Part shown: piece after piece, positions 61,019 through 64,000 of the stretch | Layout: every line of letters starts with the position of its first letter | Numbering within the stretch: position 1 is the stretch's first letter | NCBI RefSeq assembly: GCF_003957745.1 | Contig: NZ_CP020373.1 | Span: forward strand, 2,728,001 to 2,792,000 | From: Shewanella khirikhana | GTDB taxonomy: Bacteria; Pseudomonadota; Gammaproteobacteria; Enterobacterales; Shewanellaceae | Direction: 5' to 3' | Length of the DNA: 64,000 bases | Notes under the pieces: generated by a model | Told to the model about the DNA's origin: nothing | Database searches by the model: none | What the model saw: only the letters and a program-made list of their open reading frames with translations | Made by a program: the position numbers and the translations under genes

Positions 61019-62494
61019 TTACTCCTGATCCAGACGTCCAACTAGGGAAAGCTCGAAGTTGGCCCCCATGTACTTAAAGTGCGGACGTACAGCCATGGAA
61101 ACCTGGTACCAACCCGGATCCCCCTGTACATCTTTCACTTCGATGCGGGCAGCACGCAGAGGTCTGCGGCTACGTACATCTGCTGGTGGGTTTTCCTGAT
61201 CCGCAACGTACTGCCTAATCCAATTGTTCAGCTCTCGCTCCAAATCCTGACGCTCTTTCCAAGCACCAATCTGTTCACGCTGCAACACCTTTATGTAGTG
61301 CGCCAAACGGTTGATGATCATCATGTAAGGGATCTGGGTACCCAACTTGTAATTGGTTTCCGCTTCTTTACCTTCTTTGGTGTTAGGGAACACCTTGGGC
61401 TTCTGAATCGAGTTGGCAGAAAAGAAGGCGGCATTATCGCTGCCCTTACGCATAGTCAGAGAGATAAAGCCCTCATCGGACAACTCAAACTCTTTGCGGT
61501 CTGTGATCAGCACTTCTGTGGGGATCTTGCTTTCCAGCGCCCCCATGGACTCAAACACATGCACCGGCAAATCATCGACGGAACCGCCACTCTGAGGACC
61601 AATAATATTTGGACACCACCGATACTTGGCGAAGCTTTCGGTCAAACGGGTAGCCAACGCAAAGGCAGTGTTACCCCAGAGGTAATGCTCGTGGTTGGCC
61701 GAGACATCTTCACGGTAGTTAAAACTACGGATCGGGTTATCCACTGGATCATAAGGTACACGCAGCAGGAAGCGCGGTGCCGTAAGTCCGATATAGCGTG
61801 CATCTTCAGACTCACGCAGACCTCGCCACTTGGTATACTTTGGTGACTCGAATGCCGCCTTGATATCCTTGATATTTGGCAGTTGCTCAAAAGACTCAAC
61901 ACCAAAGAACTCGTGGGATACGGAAGACAAGAATGGCGCATGAGCCATGGCTCCGACAGAACCAACGTACTGCAGCAGCTTCATGTCCTGACTGGATGGC
62001 GTAAAGGCATAGTTGCCCACAATCGCCGCGACTGGCTCACCACCGAACTGGCCGTAACCTGCAGAATAGACATGTTTATACAGACCAGACTGAGCTGTTT
62101 CTGGAGAGAATTCAAAATCGTCCAACAACTCGTCTTTGGTGACGTGCAGCATTTCAATTTTGATGTTTTCACGAAAATCGGTGCGTTCGATCAGCAGTTT
62201 CAGACTGCGCCAAGCAGACTCCATCTTCTGAAACTTCTCGTTGTGTAAAATCGCATCCATCTGACCGCTAATCTTGCGGTCAAGTTCAACGAGCATCTTA
62301 TCAATCTGCGCCTTATTGACTGGCTCTTCAGTGCTGTCGGTAAGCAGCAGGTTAGCTACGAAGGCCGCTACGCCACGGCGGGCGATATCATAACCTTCAT
62401 CCACTGGCGTAATTTTTGACTGCTCCATAATCTGATCGAGCAGTGTAATACTGGCTGACGGTGCCAAAGCTTCCGTTTGGGGTTGAGCATCCAT
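61019..62494 (-). CDS. tssC: TssC sheath large subunit
   Basis: A 491-residue TssC, the larger half of the contractile sheath. Typical blocks: MEQSKITP region, WRSLKLLIERTDFRENIKIE, GEPVAAIVGNYAF and the C-terminal AARIEVKDVQGDPGWYQVSM. Ribosome site AAGGA upstream. Fifty bases separate it from tssB. Confidence 0.98.
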   Translation of the reverse strand: MDAQPQTEALAPSASITLLDQIMEQSKITPVDEGYDIARRGVAAFVANLLLTDSTEEPVNKAQIDKMLVELDRKISGQMDAILHNEKFQKMESAWRSLKLLIERTDFRENIKIEMLHVTKDELLDDFEFSPETAQSGLYKHVYSAGYGQFGGEPVAAIVGNYAFTPSSQDMKLLQYVGSVGAMAHAPFLSSVSHEFFGVESFEQLPNIKDIKAAFESPKYTKWRGLRESEDARYIGLTAPRFLLRVPYDPVDNPIRSFNYREDVSANHEHYLWGNTAFALATRLTESFAKYRWCPNIIGPQSGGSVDDLPVHVFESMGALESKIPTEVLITDRKEFELSDEGFISLTMRKGSDNAAFFSANSIQKPKVFPNTKEGKEAETNYKLGTQIPYMMIINRLAHYIKVLQREQIGAWKERQDLERELNNWIRQYVADQENPPADVRSRRPLRAARIEVKDVQGDPGWYQVSMAVRPHFKYMGANFELSLVGRLDQE

Positions 62495-62545
62495 GACAAA
62501 TTTCCTTGAATAAACAGATTACTATAGACCTAGGTCCACAACAGG

Positions 62546-63040
62546 TCAGCTTTCGAGCGATTGCAGCTCGCTCAGCAGAGCCTCCCGGGAGTCTTCTGAT
62601 GCAATCAAATTCTGGAGTTTGGTTCTAAAAGCAGGAATATTGCCAAGGGGGCCTTTAAGGGCAACAAGAGCCTCGCGCAGTTCAATCAGCTTTTGCAACT
62701 CAGGCACTTGCTGCGCTACGGCATCCGGAGTGAAGTCACGCATGGATTCAAAATTTAAATCAACAGAAAGCTCTGCGCCGTCGTCCTCACCATCAACCAA
62801 ACGATTGTGAACCGTGGTTGTAATAGACAATTGCGCCTCTTTCATAACAGATTCAAAGTTTGACTTATCAACCTGAACCGTTTTTCTGTCCTCTAAAACC
62901 GCTTCATCTGGATGACCTTTATAGTCGCCCAGCACTAACAGCTTAAGAGGGAGTTCAAGTTCTTGCTGTTGATCACCCGTGGCGGGGACATATTTAATAT
63001 TGATGCGTTCTTTAGGCGCAACCGAACTGTTTTTTGACAT
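62546..63040 (-). CDS. tssB: TssB sheath small subunit
   Basis: A 164-residue TssB (SVAPKERINIKYVPATG, ELPLKLLVLGDYKG). With TssC it forms the sheath that drives tube ejection. First gene of the structural operon; ribosome site AAGGAG about 11 bases before the ATG. Confidence 0.97.
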   Translation of the reverse strand: MSKNSSVAPKERINIKYVPATGDQQQELELPLKLLVLGDYKGHPDEAVLEDRKTVQVDKSNFESVMKEAQLSITTTVHNRLVDGEDDGAELSVDLNFESMRDFTPDAVAQQVPELQKLIELREALVALKGPLGNIPAFRTKLQNLIASEDSREALLSELQSLES

Positions 63041-63428
63041 AACTTAAGATTCTCCTTCTTTTGTGTTTTGACTATTCCCTCGTCTGACTTCCTATGTTAC
63101 CAAGTTTGAAAACACCATCAACAACCTTGATTGCCTTTAATTATTAATAATAATTAAGCGTGTCAACGAGTCATTCTACAACTTGCTTCATTGGAAATTT
63201 ATCAATCTTTCTTTCAAAATCTATTATATAAAGATGCGTTTGCTAATCGAAGAATAATAAAATCGTATAGTTAGTAACGGTCTTGAAAAGTAACCTGTCG
63301 ATAGTAACCGCCACGTAATCACTACAAGGTCTAAACATTACGAAATACATGAAACTGCAAGCATGCGAAATATGTAGACACGCACTATTTCGACTTAGCA
63401 TTTTAACTAAATAAGACAAGGAGACGAA
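63041..63428. promoter_or_regulatory. Divergent upstream region of the T6SS operon
   Basis: An AT-rich gap of 390 bases that must hold the promoter for tssB and the one for the lipoprotein fragment on the other strand. I found neither a good -24/-12 pair nor the G(A/G)GCAA-N4-TTGCTC dyad here, so the structural operon is probably not under the same direct control as hcp. Confidence 0.5.
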
Positions 63429-63677
63429 ATGAAATACACTATCACCAATACTTTAACGCTTGTCACGGCCATTACCCTGAGTGGATGTTGCTCGACTCCA
63501 AAATTAGCTGAATTAGATATGGCAACGACGGATTTTTGTTCAAAATTTAACAAATCTAATGAAAAGGTCAAAGCCAGTGGCATCGATAACGACATGGGCA
63601 ATCGGGCCATGACTCGGCGCTCGGTAGGCAATTTTCACGGTTTTAGCCCGCTTGCTGAGGCAGCTATAGTCCGGTGA
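63429..63677 (+). pseudogene. Small lipoprotein, truncated by IS5 sequence
   Basis: Begins with a clear ribosome site (AAGGAG) and a lipoprotein signal (LVTAITLSGCC). After about 45 residues (CSKFNKSNEK) the frame runs into the antisense of an IS5-family transposase, so the C-terminus is foreign. The original family is not recognizable. Confidence 0.65.
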
Positions 63678-63943
63678 GGCTAAGGGAATATCCATCAGCT
63701 TAAACAAGGAATTAATGAACCCTTCTGTGGCGCGCAACGACAAGCCAAAAACGCTTTTCAGCATCAGAGCGACTTCAATCGCCTGGTCAGTAAACTGAAA
63801 ACCGCGCCCCCGACCACCATGATGCTGATGGCATAACCAGCCGTTAATGGCTGCGTCATCCATCCAAAAAGTCAATAAACCGCGATTGCGTAAACTCTGG
63901 TTGTACTCAGGCAGTTAATGATTTTGTGCTTGGCTTTGCCCAT
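63560..63943 (-). pseudogene. IS5-family transposase N-terminal fragment
   Basis: From ATG 63941-63943 it reads MGKAKHKIINC, then a one-base deletion shifts the frame to NQSLRNRGLLTFWMDDAAINGW. The body QFTDQAIEVALMLKSVFGLSLRATEGF is the N-terminal half of an IS5 (IS1031-like) transposase up to HVVIDATG, where the first catalytic Asp lies. The rest is missing at ~63560. Confidence 0.85.
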
Positions 63944-64000
63944 GATGATGACTCTGTCAGTCTGTGCTGAAAGATCTGATCACCGCTGGCTGAAATGGTT

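Noticed and set aside
61079..61846. A 255-codon open frame on the plus strand inside tssC
   Set aside because: It is antisense to a clearly conserved gene, has no ribosome site, and its composition mirrors tssC codon bias.
63041..63428. Sigma-54 promoter upstream of tssB
   Set aside because: I searched the minus strand for GG-N10-GC in a TGGC/TTGC context and for the hcp dyad motif and found neither.

Overview
The window looks like a gammaproteobacterial chromosome, most likely Shewanella. The first 6 kb carry the mltB-rlpA-dacA-ybeD-lipB-lipA block followed by a holD-like gene with rimI and a dps gene, and the later type VI secretion cluster has the Vibrio/Shewanella gene order. The genus call is inference from gene content; no species-level marker such as an rRNA gene is present.

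Layout. (1) 1-6.2 kb is conserved core: cell-wall genes (mltB end, rlpA, dacA), lipoate synthesis (ybeD, lipB, lipA), holD-like/rimI on the other strand, dps and a tRNA-Trp gene. (2) At 6.97 kb only the 3' part of a tRNA-Asp gene is present, marking the edge of acquired DNA. Behind it are two recombination modules facing each other: a tightly overlapping three-gene operon with two very large tyrosine recombinases (7.25-13.2 kb), and a phage-like set of regulator, excisionase, integrase and a coupled HD-domain protein (13.2-15.9 kb). (3) 16-19.2 kb is a heap of insertion-sequence debris (IS110, IS256, IS3, IS630) with one small cysteine-rich gene. (4) 19.4-22.05 kb encodes a secreted kexin-like subtilase lipoprotein and a small partner that resembles the dedicated chaperone of Aeromonas ASP protease. 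(5) 22.1-29 kb is a second debris field: an ISAs1-type transposase, an intact-looking IS3 element, several copies of a REP-associated (Y1) transposase, IS256, IS4 and IS5 fragments, plus an orphan MORN-type lipoprotein and a decayed coding tail. (6) 29.1-63.0 kb is a complete type VI secretion system, all on the minus strand. (7) The right edge is an IS5-family transposase fragment that cuts into a small lipoprotein gene.

How the T6SS region works together. The structural operon tssB-tssC-tssE-tssF-tssG-tagH-tssJ-tssK-tssL-clpV-vasH-vasI-tssA-tssM-vasL is followed by a separate downstream unit: hcp, a small histidine-rich protein, vgrG, a PAAR-lipase effector, two tandem ankyrin lipoproteins (probable immunity), two adaptor-type proteins, a 1648-residue Rhs effector with an LHH nuclease tip, and a SUKH-type immunity gene. 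Upstream of hcp there is a good sigma-54 promoter and, 60-110 bases further up, three tandem copies of a dyad G(A/G)GCAA-N4-TTGCTC, overlapping the end of vasL. This is a convincing candidate for the enhancer bound by VasH, the sigma-54 activator encoded in the same cluster, so the tube/effector unit is probably switched on separately from the sheath/baseplate operon.

The most unusual parts are the large two-recombinase operon, the integrase translationally coupled to a relaxase-like HD protein, the sigma-54/enhancer arrangement before hcp, the paralogous immunity pair with a localized divergent segment, and an IS256 transposase that has lost its first catalytic aspartate.
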